This document shows, in pieces, positions 1 to 9,314 of a DNA stretch of 64,000 nt. Under the pieces are notes generated by a model that was not told the DNA's origin, searched no databases, and was given only the letters and a program-made list of their open reading frames with translations. The translations under genes and the position numbers were made by a program. This DNA is from Balanoglossus misakiensis (lineage: Eukaryota > Hemichordata): contig CM082593.2 of assembly GCA_040954595.2 (NCBI GenBank), positions 9,362,001-9,426,000 on the forward strand, read 5' to 3'. Position 1 is the stretch's first letter. Every line of letters begins with the position of its first letter.

Positions 1-336
1 CCCTCATGAAAACCCCATACTTCACTACCGTACATAAGTATTGGAAGAATTTTGCAGTCGAAAATTCGTAGAGCTAGCTCTATGTCTATGTTTTTAAACT
101 GACTCAGATATCTTTTAATATTGTACATAGCTTTTTTCCCTTGTTTGGCAAGGATTTCTTGAGCCTTTGTCCAGATTCCTGAACAAGACAAGGTCAGACC
201 GAGGTAGTTAAAATACGGTACTGTCTGAACCTGGACCCCATTCAATGTCCATCTCTCGTAATTTTTCAACCTTCCCCCACTCCTGAAGACATCAATTTTT
301 GTCTTGGACCCATTAACTTTTAGTTTCCATCTGTTA
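1..336 (-). pseudogene. LINE-A ORF2 C-terminal continuation in a shifted frame
   Basis: After the RT thumb the ORF2 frame runs into TAA at 320, but another minus-strand frame opens at about 336 and stays open to the window edge. It encodes typical post-RT sequence: WKLKVN and then VPYFNYLGLTLS, ending with ILPILMYGSEVWG. A small deletion near 333-340 (one base, or one codon plus one base) therefore disrupts this copy. The rest of the ORF lies outside the window. Confidence 0.8.
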
Positions 337-2755
337 GATAGATACACGATTTGTTAAGCTGTCTTTGTAGTCCAATTACTGAATTACTTACAATTGTTAA
401 ATCGTCAGCAAAGCAAAGATACAAGAGCTTCAAAATTCCTACATAAACACCATTAAACATGCCATTTTTGAGGGTTTCGCCAAGATCATCGATGAAAAGA
501 TTAAATAATAATGGGGACAAAACAGATCCTTGTTGCACACCATAAGTACACTGGAAAAAGTTTGTAATCCCATGTGGTGTTCGTACACATGATTTCACCG
601 ATTTGTACATAGATTTTAACACTATAAGCATTTTACTCTTCATTTCACGTTTCAGTAATTTATAAAACAAGGCGTTGTGATCAATTCTATCGAAAGCTTT
701 CTCGAAATCAATGAATGCACCATAAAAACGTGATTTGTGTTTGGATAAGTATTTCCATATTGTAGTATCCAAAATAAAAATGTTGTCAATTGTGCTGCGG
801 TTCTTCCTAAAACCAGCCTGAGCTTCAGTGATTGGCGAATTAAGTTCAACAAAGTCATTTAAACGCTTGAACATCACATTGCAAAAAATCTTACCAATAA
901 TAGGAAGAAGAGTTATTCCCCTATAGTTACACACAGAGTCATGTACCCCTTTCTTAAAAAGAGGGATAATCATACCATTAACCCACTCTTCTGGGAAAAT
1001 ACCTGAGTTGAGAACACTATTGAAAAAGTTATACAAAATTAATCTAAATTCTTGGCATGAATACTTAAAGAAATCCGCAGGTATGCCATCAACGCCTGCA
1101 GCTTTACCCAATTTCAGGTTATTAATTGCACTATCTATTTCTTCAAGTGATATTTCACTATCCAGAACACTGGTATCAACGTCTGTGCCTACATCCGTAT
1201 ATACAGGATCATGAAATGAAAACGAATTGTTTACAAACTCGTCGACTTCCACATAAAAATCTTGGAAATCGTCGTGTAAATTGCCAGGAGTATTAAATAA
1301 AACAGAAAAGTAATCAACCCATTCCTTAGCAGTAATTGAATCAGGGGGACCCGGGGTATAAGGTCTCAACATGGACCAAAAACGCTTAGAATTCGGGTCC
1401 TTGGCGGCTTCGGCAAAATTACGTTGTTTCAATATATCATAGTTCCTTTTCTTTTCTTTCAGCAGGTTGTGATAATCTCGCTGGATGGATTTATAGACAC
1501 CGAATGAAATAGGGGTGGGACTATATTTATGGTTTCTAAGGACATTCTTAACTTTGGCTTTAAATTCACGGCATTCATCATCCCACCAATTATTCGTCTT
1601 TTTCACTCGTCTACCCATGCCACCTGTTTTCATACATGAAAGTGAGTTCCAAATTGTATCCCTCAGACAAAGCGCAGCATTGTCTATTTCCCCTAAAGAG
1701 AGAAGCCTATTGATTTCAGACACATGTGAGTTTGAAGATGCGCTGTTCCAAAAGTTGTTAACTACATTGAGTAACTTATTATCCCATTTACAAGTAAATA
1801 TAGAAGAGTTATTAACATTGTTATAATCAGACGTAAGACTTGTTCTCTCTTGGTGAGACAGGTCTAATTTAAATATCAGTGGTTGGTGGTCTGATTCAAC
1901 CCTAGAATCAATATACATATCTGTTAACAGGTGAAGATCATGACAAGATAACAAAAGGTAATCTATCACACTGCCCCCGCTTTTGGAAAGAAATGTATAC
2001 TCACCACTTCCATGATTCTTAAAAAATCTCCCATTAACAATTTTAAAATTTGTGCTGTGACAAAAATCCAGTAACCGTTTACCATAATCATTAACTGATG
2101 AATCTCTTGACTCTCGTATTGGCAAAGGTGGATCTACGTCACTGTCATCCACTGGCAAACACCTGGAATCCCATTCGATAGTATCAGAGACACAGCCTGT
2201 GCGGGCATTAAAATCGCCGCATAAAATTACAGGCGAGCCTTCGTGAATGGTTGAATATTTTGCTAATTCATTTTCTAACAATTGGAACATTTCTGGATTT
2301 GCATATTGAGATGACCCTTCTGGTGAGAAGTAGACAACACACATTAACAATGAATTAATTTGAAAGTTATCTTTGAGAAACAGCTTTACCCATAGAAAAT
2401 CCTCGGACAAACTTGGCAGCTGTTGGAAGCTTTTGCATATTGAGTTCTTGACAAAAACTGAAATACCCCCTGAAAATCTTCCTAAATGCATAATCTTTTT
2501 TCTAGCAAGGTTGATAGAAGTGTAATTGGGAATAGAAAACTGATCTGAAGTACAAGCCCACGTTTCCGTCAGGCAAATTACACCAAAATCCGATTTTGTC
2601 AAAAAAGACATGAAATCCGTGTCAAGAAATTTAGATTTTAAACCATTAATGTTCCAGCAAATAAACTGAGTGTCAGTATCTTTGCCATGTTCAGAATATA
2701 AGCTGGTGTTACTCGTGTCTGCATCATACCGTGTATTGCGGCTTCGGCCTGACCC
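320..2755 (-). CDS. LINE-A ORF2: endonuclease-reverse transcriptase
   Basis: Open from directly after the ORF1 stop to a TAA at 320-322. An APE endonuclease comes first: CWNINGL (with the catalytic Asn) near 2660, LTETW, GDFNAR, and SDHQPL near 1890. The reverse transcriptase follows, with AGFRKNRST, IDFEKAFDRIDH, YGVQQGSVLSPLLFNLFIDDL split around its GVQQGS core, and the active-site FADD near 412. The first in-frame ATG is at 2611, downstream of the NINGL motif. A protein started there would lack an essential endonuclease residue, so I extend the coding region upstream to 2755. The frame is the same as ORF1, separated by one TAG. The protein provides target nicking and target-primed reverse transcription. 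Confidence 0.88.
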   Translation of the reverse strand, partial: GSGRSRNTRYDADTSNTSLYSEHGKDTDTQFICWNINGLKSKFLDTDFMSFLTKSDFGVICLTETWACTSDQFSIPNYTSINLARKKIMHLGRFSGGISVFVKNSICKSFQQLPSLSEDFLWVKLFLKDNFQINSLLMCVVYFSPEGSSQYANPEMFQLLENELAKYSTIHEGSPVILCGDFNARTGCVSDTIEWDSRCLPVDDSDVDPPLPIRESRDSSVNDYGKRLLDFCHSTNFKIVNGRFFKNHGSGEYTFLSKSGGSVIDYLLLSCHDLHLLTDMYIDSRVESDHQPLIFKLDLSHQERTSLTSDYNNVNNSSIFTCKWDNKLLNVVNNFWNSASSNSHVSEINRLLSLGEIDNAALCLRDTIWNSLSCMKTGGMGRRVKKTNNWWDDECREFKAKVKNVLRNHKYSPTPISFGVYKSIQRDYHNLLKEKKRNYDILKQRNFAEAAKDPNSKRFWSMLRPYTPGPPDSITAKEWVDYFSVLFNTPGNLHDDFQDFYVEVDEFVNNSFSFHDPVYTDVGTDVDTSVLDSEISLEEIDSAINNLKLGKAAGVDGIPADFFKYSCQEFRLILYNFFNSVLNSGIFPEEWVNGMIIPLFKKGVHDSVCNYRGITLLPIIGKIFCNVMFKRLNDFVELNSPITEAQAGFRKNRSTIDNIFILDTTIWKYLSKHKSRFYGAFIDFEKAFDRIDHNALFYKLLKREMKSKMLIVLKSMYKSVKSCVRTPHGITNFFQCTYGVQQGSVLSPLLFNLFIDDLGETLKNGMFNGVYVGILKLLYLCFADDLTIVSNSVIGLQRQLNKSCIYLTDGN

Positions 2756-2758
2756 CTA
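2756..2758 (-). promoter_or_regulatory. Single in-frame UAG between ORF1 and ORF2 (candidate readthrough site)
   Basis: ORF1 (codon top positions congruent to 3949) and ORF2 (congruent to 2611) share one reading frame. Only this TAG separates them; the 48 codons from 2755 to 2612 are open and contain no ATG. The context is CGC TAG GGG TCA, followed by a short GGC-CGAA-GCC hairpin. Readthrough, reinitiation without AUG, or a mutation in an originally fused ORF would all fit. Confidence 0.6.
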
Positions 2759-3949
2759 GCGATCGCGACGATTTCTGTAGAAAGGGCGAATGTCATTCAG
2801 CGAATCGTCGAAAATATATAGAGTTCCATCGATCTTTAGCTTGTCATAATTCAAAAATGCAAGTTTACCTTCTTCTCTTGCTTTCTGTAGAAACTGTCCA
2901 AGCTTCCTCCTAGTCTCCCGTACCCTTGGAGTAAAGTCTTCGGAAACCCGAAAGTTTGTGTTCTTGAGACTCCCTCGTGCTTTCTGTAAGACTTGTTCCC
3001 GTTGTTTAAAGCGTGTGAATTTGGCAACAATAGGCTGGGGATGACCTTTCGCATTAGATAGACGATGAACCCCGTCGAATTCAAAGCTGCTACCATCTAG
3101 GTCTAGTTTCTCCGACAAAAATGTCTTCACTTTGTTTTCGGTATCGTCCCAAGTTTCATTAGGCGACTGTTCGATATTGTGGAATAACAGATTATCCCGT
3201 TTCATCCTACCTTTGACATCGTCGAGTTCCCTTAACACCGTGCTTATATTGTCTTTTAAATGCTTGTTCTCTTCCGCTAATCGAGCAGTTTCCTGGTAAT
3301 TTTCTCTCAGTTCGCTCCGCAAACGATTCACTTCATCCTTCAACTCGTCAACTCTATCATGAACATCGTGAACCGAAGTATCAATCTGTGTTTTCAGGTC
3401 GACTTTGAGTTCTCGAATTTCGCGTATGACATCGGCTAGACTGGTTTCTTTTGGGGCCTCCGGTTCGCCCACTGTTGGAGTCGAATTTGACCTGAGTTCT
3501 CTTTGAGTACCAGTACATTCTGTCAATTTTACCTGCTTAACCGCTTTTGGAGGTCCTGGGTTTAATTCAATGTCTCCACTCAAAGTCAAAAGAAGGGGTA
3601 CGAATACTGTGTTGCCTTGCAGACCTGCTGTTGCAACGGCATTGGTAACCATACGCTGTTCAAAAACCATGACATGTTCGTATTCCATAAAACTGTTGAT
3701 ATCTTCATTGGTTGAAAAGCTGGCTAGGTTGTCCATTTCAATTTTAGATAGCAGACAACCAACCAACAACGTCAGTTCAATAATGAAAACTGTTGCTGTA
3801 GTTCTGCACAGATAGTCAAGAACAGGTGGCCAACGTGAATACCTTGTCCGTTGCGACACGTCACCGCTATGACTTTCGACACACTTCCAGGAATTTGGTT
3901 GTGAAAACCCGCCGATGCGTCCTCTCCAAAGTTGCAAACTGATACCCAT
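2756..3949 (-). CDS. LINE-A ORF1: coiled-coil RNA-binding protein with N-terminal 2A-like motif
   Basis: 397-residue ORF ending at a TAG at 2756-2758. Residues about 50-70 are hydrophobic, and a 2A-like motif GDIELNPGP lies at residues 125-133. A long charged coiled coil follows (about 160-245: EIRELK, DRVDELKDEVNRLRSEL). Then comes a LINE-1 ORF1-like RNA-binding region (RDNLLFHNIEQ, then DGVHRLSNAKG and PIVAKFTRFKQRE). Such proteins bind the element RNA and form RNPs. The start at 3949 is simply the most upstream ATG. If the 2A works, the main product begins at the Pro after NPG and the first 132 residues are released. Confidence 0.85.
   Translation of the reverse strand: MGISLQLWRGRIGGFSQPNSWKCVESHSGDVSQRTRYSRWPPVLDYLCRTTATVFIIELTLLVGCLLSKIEMDNLASFSTNEDINSFMEYEHVMVFEQRMVTNAVATAGLQGNTVFVPLLLTLSGDIELNPGPPKAVKQVKLTECTGTQRELRSNSTPTVGEPEAPKETSLADVIREIRELKVDLKTQIDTSVHDVHDRVDELKDEVNRLRSELRENYQETARLAEENKHLKDNISTVLRELDDVKGRMKRDNLLFHNIEQSPNETWDDTENKVKTFLSEKLDLDGSSFEFDGVHRLSNAKGHPQPIVAKFTRFKQREQVLQKARGSLKNTNFRVSEDFTPRVRETRRKLGQFLQKAREEGKLAFLNYDKLKIDGTLYIFDDSLNDIRPFYRNRRDR
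3551..3577 (-). promoter_or_regulatory. 2A-like ribosome-skipping motif GDIELNPGP
   Basis: Codons on the minus strand read G-D-I-E-L-N-P-G-P, matching the D-x-E-x-N-P-G-P consensus of 2A peptides, preceded by a leucine-rich stretch as in functional examples. 2A-like sequences are known at the N-terminus of ORF1 in some APE-type LINEs of marine invertebrates. Activity here is inferred, not shown. Confidence 0.8.
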
Positions 3950-4080
3950 CTTTGTAGTTTGATATTACCCTTCGCTTAGACTTGGAGTTACTGTGAATCT
4001 TGAAGTTTTAACGGGATATTTTGAAAAAGTTATACGAGCAGGCAGGAGACGATGCTGACACGTCCACTCCAATATGGCGC
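3950..4080 (-). other. LINE-A 5' untranslated region
   Basis: 131 bases between the ORF1 ATG and the point where ankyrin-intron sequence resumes (4081). Not similar to the array introns, so assigned to the LINE. No promoter motif recognised. Confidence 0.5.
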
Positions 4081-4114
4081 CATTATTCTCATGCTCCTCC
4101 TTCATTACTTACAG

Positions 4115-7100
4115 ACAGGAGACACCCCTTTGCATTATGCAGCAAGGAGGGATGGTGGTGAAGGCCTTGTCAGATTGTTATTGGAACACAAAGCTGATGT
4201 GACCATACAAAACGAGGTAAATACCAACCTGACTTCTGCAGGTTTATTCTATCAATGCGGATATATTTATTCATTTGTTTGTGTCTTTGTCTATTTGTTT
4301 GTTTGTTTGTTTGTTTGGTTAAGGAAATTTCACATTACATTTCAATTTTGTGACATTATTCTCATGCTCCTCCTTCATTACTTACAGACAGGAGACACCC
4401 CTTTGCATTATGCAGCAAGGAGGGATGGTGGTGAAGGCCTTGTCAGATTGTTATTGGAACACAAAGCTGATGTGACCATACAAAACAAGGTAAATACCAA
4501 CCTGACTTCTGCAGGTTTATTCTATCAATGCGGATATATTTATTCATTTATTTGTTTGTTTGTTTGTTTAAGAAAATTTCACATTAGATTTCAATTTTTG
4601 TGACATTATTCTCATGCTCCTCCTTCATTACTTACAGGATGGAGACACCCCTTTGCATGATGCAGCAAGGAGGGATGATGGTGAAGCCCTTGTCAGATTG
4701 TTATTGGAACACAAAGCTGATGCTAACATACGAAACAAGGTAAATACCAACCTGACTTCTGCAGGTTTATTCTATTGATGCGGATATATTTATTCATTTA
4801 TTTGTTTGTTTGTTTGTTTATGGAAATTTCACATAATATTTCAATTTTTGTGACATTATTCTCATGCTCCTCCTTCATTACTTACAGGATGGAGACACTC
4901 CTTTGCATTATGCAGCAAGGAGAGTTGGTGGTGAATGCCTTGTCAGATTGTTATTGGAACACAAAGCTGATGCTAACATACAAAACAAGGTAAATACCAA
5001 CCTGACTTCAGCAGGTTTATTCTATCACTGCGGATATATTTATTCATTTATTTGTTTGTTTGTTTGTTTGTTTAAGGAAATTTCACATTAGATTTCAATT
5101 TTTGTGACATTATTCTCATGCTCCTCCTTCATTACTTACAGGATGGAGACACCCTTTTGCATTATGCAGCAAGGTTTCGTGATGAAGGCCGTGTCAGATT
5201 GTTATTGGAACACAAAGCTGATGCTAACATACAAAACAAGGTAAATACCAACCTGACTTCTATAGGTTAATTCTGAAAGTATTGAAATATTTTTTTGTTT
5301 TTTTTTGTTTAAGGAAATTTCACATTATATTTCAATTTTTGTGACATTATTCTCATGCTCCTCCTTCATTACTTACAGGATGGAGACACTCCTTTGCATT
5401 ATGCAGTAAGGGATGGTGATGAAGGCCATGTCAGATTGTTATTGGAACACAAAGCTGATGCTAACATACAAAACAAGGTAAATACCAACCTGACTTCTAT
5501 AGGTTAATTCTGAAAGTATTGAAATATTTTTTTGTTTTTTTTTGTTTAAGGAAATTTCACATTATATTTCAATTTTTGTGACATTATTCTCATGCTCCTC
5601 CTTCATTACTTACAGGATGGAGACACTCCTTTGCATTATGCAGTAAGGGATGGTGATGAAGGCCATGTCAGATTGTTATTGGAACACAAAGCTGATGTGA
5701 CCATACAAAACAAGGTAAATACCAACCTGACTTCTGCAGGTTTATTCTATCAATGCGGATATATTTATTCATTTATTTGTTTGTTTGTTTGTTTATGGAA
5801 ATTTCACATAATATTTCAATTTTTGTGACATTATTCTCATGCTCCTCCTTCATTACTTACAGGATGGAGACCCTCCTTTGCATTATGCAGCAAGGAGGGT
5901 TGGTGGTGAATGCCTTGTCAGATTGTTATTGGAACACAAAGCTGATGCTAACATACAAAACAAGGTAAATACCAACCTGACTTCAGCAGGTTTATTCTAT
6001 CACTGCGGATATATTTATTCATTTATTTGTTTGTTTGTTTGTTTAAGGAAATTTCACATTAGATTTCAATTTTTGTGACATTATTCTCATGCTCCTCCTT
6101 CATTACTTACAGGATGGAGACACTCCTTCGCATGATGCAGCAAGGAGGGATGGTGGTGAAGGCCTTGTCAGATTGTTATTGGAACACAAAGCTGATGCTA
6201 ACATACAAAACAAGGTAAATACCAACCTGACTTCTGCAGGTTAATTCTGAAAGTATTGAAATATTTTTTTGTTTTTTTTTGTTTAAGGAAATTTCACATT
6301 ATATTTCAATTTTTGTGACATTATTCTCATGCTCCTCCTTTATTACTTACAGGATGGAGACACTCCTTTGCATTATGCAGCAAGGGATGGTGATGAAGGC
6401 CATGTCAGATTGTTATTGGAACACAAAGCTGATGTTTACATACAAAACAAGGTAAATACCAACCTGACTGCTGCAGGTTTATTCTATCAGTGCGGATATA
6501 TTTATTCATTTTTTTGTTTGTTTGTTTGTTCGTTTACGGAAATTTCACATTATATTTCAATTTTGTGACATTATTCTCATGCTCCTCCTTCATTACTTAC
6601 AGGATGGAGACACTCCTTTGCATTATGCAGCAAGGAGGGTTGGCAAAGGCCTTGTCAGATTGTTATTGGAACACAAAGCTGATGCTAACATACAAAACAA
6701 GGTAAAGACCAACCTGACTTCTGCAGGTTAATTCTATCAATGCGGATATATTTATTCATTTATTTGTTTGTTTGTTTGTTTATGGAAATTTCACATAATA
6801 TTTCAATTTTTGTGACATTATTCTCATGCTCCTCCTTCATTACTTACAGGATGGAGACACTCCTTTGCATTATGCAGCAAGGAGGGTTGGTGGTGAATGC
6901 CTTGTCAGATTGTTATTGGAACACAAAGCTGATGCTAACATACAAAACAAGGTAAATACCAACCTGACTTCAGCAGGTTTATTCTATCACTGCGGATATA
7001 TTTATTCATTTATTTGTTTGTTTGTTTGTTTAAGGAAATTTCACATTAGATTTCAATTTTTGTGACATTATTCTCATGCTCCTCCTTCATTACTTACAGG

Positions 7101-9314
7101 ATGGAGACACTCCTTCGCATGATGCAGCAAGGAGGGATGGTGGTGAAGGCCTTGTCAGATTGTTATTGGAACACAAAGCTGATGCTAACATACAAAACAA
7201 GGTAAATACCAACCTGACTTTTGCAGGTTAATTCTGAAAGTATTGAAATATTTTTTTGTTTTTTTTTGTTTAAGGAAATTTCACATTATATTTCAATTTT
7301 TGTGACATTATTCTCATGCTCCTCCTTTATTACTTACAGGATGGAGACACTCCTTTGCATTATGCAGCACGGGATGGTGATGAAGGCCATGTCAGATTGT
7401 TATTGGAACACAAAGCTGATGTTTACATACAAAACAAGGTAAATAGCAACCTGACTGCTGCAGGTTTATTCTATCAGTGCGGATATATTTATTCATTTTT
7501 TTGTTTGTTTGTTCGTTTACGGAAATTTCACATTATATTTCAACACTCCTTTGCATTATGCAGCAAGGAGGGTTGGCAAAGGCCTTGTCAGATTGTTATT
7601 GGAACACAAAGCTGATGCTAACATACAAAACAAGGTAAAGACCAACCTGACTTCTGCAGGTTAATTCTATCAATGCGGATATATTTATTCATTTATTTGT
7701 TTGTTTGTTTAAGGAAATTTCACATTAGATTTCTATTTTTGTGACATTATTCTCATGCTCCTCCTTCATTACTTACAGGATGGAGACACCCTTTTGCATT
7801 ATGCAGCAATGTTTCGTGATGAAGGCCGTGTCAGATTGTTATTGGAACACAAAGCTGATGCTAACATACAAAACAAGGTAAATACCAACCTGACTTCTAT
7901 AGGTTAATTCTGAAAGTATTGAAATATTTTTTTGTTTTTTTTTGTTTAAGGAAATTTCACATTAGATTTCAATTTTTGTGACATTATTCTCATGCTCCTC
8001 CTTCATTACTTACAGGATGGAGACACTCCTTCGCATGATGCAGCAAGGAGGGATGGTGGTGAAGGCCTTGTCAGATTGTTATTGGAACACAAAGCTGATG
8101 CTAACATACAAAACAAGGTAAATACCAACCTGACTTCTGCAGGTTTATTCTATCAATGCGGATATATTTATTCATTTATTTGTTTGTTTGTTTGTTTATG
8201 GAAATTTCACATAATATTTCAATTTTTGTGACATTATTCTCATGCTCCTCCTTCATTACTTACAGGATGGAGACACTCCTTTGCATTATGCAGCAAGGAG
8301 GGTTGGCAAAGGCCTTGTCAGATTGTTATTGGAACACAAAGCTGATGCTAACATACAAAACAAGGTAAAGACCAACCTGACTTCTGCAGGTTAATTCTAT
8401 CAATGCGGATATATTTATTCATTTATTTGTTTGTTTGTTTAAGGAAATTTCACATTAGATTTCTATTTTTGTGACATTATTCTCATGCTCCTCCTTCATT
8501 ACTTACAGGATGGAGACACCCTTTTGCATTATGCAGCAAGGTTTCGTGATGAAGGCCGTGTCAGATTGTTATTGGAACACAAAGCTGATGCTAACATACA
8601 AAACAAGGTAAATACCAACCTGACTTCTATAGGTTAATTCTGAAAGTATTGAAATATTTTTTTGTTTTTTTTTGTTTAAGGAAATTTCACATTATATTTC
8701 AATTTTTGTGACATTATTCTCATGCTCCTCCTTCATTACTTACAGGATGGAGACACTCCTTTGCATTATGCAGTAAGGGATGGTGATGAAGGCCATGTCA
8801 GATTGTTATTGGAACACAAAGCTGATGCTAACATACAAAACAAGGTAAATACCAACCTGACTTCTGCAGGTTTATTCTATCAATGCGGATATATTTATTC
8901 ATTTATTTGTTTGTTTGTTTGTTTATGGAAATTTCACATAATATTTCAATTTTTGTGACATTATTCTCATGCTCCTCCTTCATTACTTACAGGATGGAGA
9001 CACTCCTTTGCATTATGCAGCAAGGAGGGTTGGCAAAGGCCTTGTCAGATTGTTATTGGAACACAAAGCTGATGCTAACATACAAAACAAGGTAAATACC
9101 AACCTGACTTCAGCAGGTTTATTCTATCACTGCGGATATATTTATTCATTTATTTGTTTGTTTGTTTGTTTGTTTGTTTAAGGAAATTTCACATTAGATT
9201 TCAATTTTTGTGACATTATACTCATGCTCCTCCTTCATTACTTACAGGATGGAGACACTCCTTCGCATGATGCAGCAAGGAGGGATGGTGGTGAAGGCCT
9301 TGTCAGATTGTTAT
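4115..9314 (+). repeat. Ankyrin exon array, block 1 (exons 1-22a)
   Basis: Each unit is an acceptor CTTACAG, an exon of 99 or 102 bases and a donor GTAAATACC, then an intron mostly of about 140-171 bases. Every intact exon encodes one ankyrin repeat of the form DGDTPLHYAARRDGGEGLVR followed by LLLEHKADANIQNK, phase 0-0. Exons: 4115-4216, 4388-4489, 4638-4739, 4888-4989, 5142-5240, 5379-5477, 5616-5714, 5863-5964, 6113-6214, 6353-6451, 6603-6701, 6850-6951, 7100-7201, 7340-7438, (broken 7543-7634), 7779-7877, 8016-8117, 8266-8364, 8509-8607, 8746-8844, 8993-9091, and 9248-9314, which is interrupted by the transposon. Introns are as similar to each other as exons are and contain a variable (TTTG)n run. 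Confidence 0.92.

Larger units (their letters stand above)
1..4080 (-). mobile_element. LINE-A: non-LTR retrotransposon (APE-type, CR1/L1-like), left end outside window
   Basis: Minus-strand two-ORF element. ORF1 (coiled coil plus RNA-binding-like C-terminus) precedes ORF2 (APE-type endonuclease then reverse transcriptase). The 5' boundary is about 4080: from 4081 rightwards the sequence is the standard intron end of the ankyrin array, so the element sits inside an intron of that array and appears 5'-complete. Its 3' end lies left of base 1. The ORF2 frame breaks near 336. The clade (CR1, L1 or relative) is not certain from motifs alone. Confidence 0.9.

Noticed and set aside
4052-4603. 183-codon ORF at the array start as a separate gene
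   Set aside because: It is ankyrin exon 1, a stop-free intron and exon 2 read through; splice signals are intact. Reported as an exitron-like observation.
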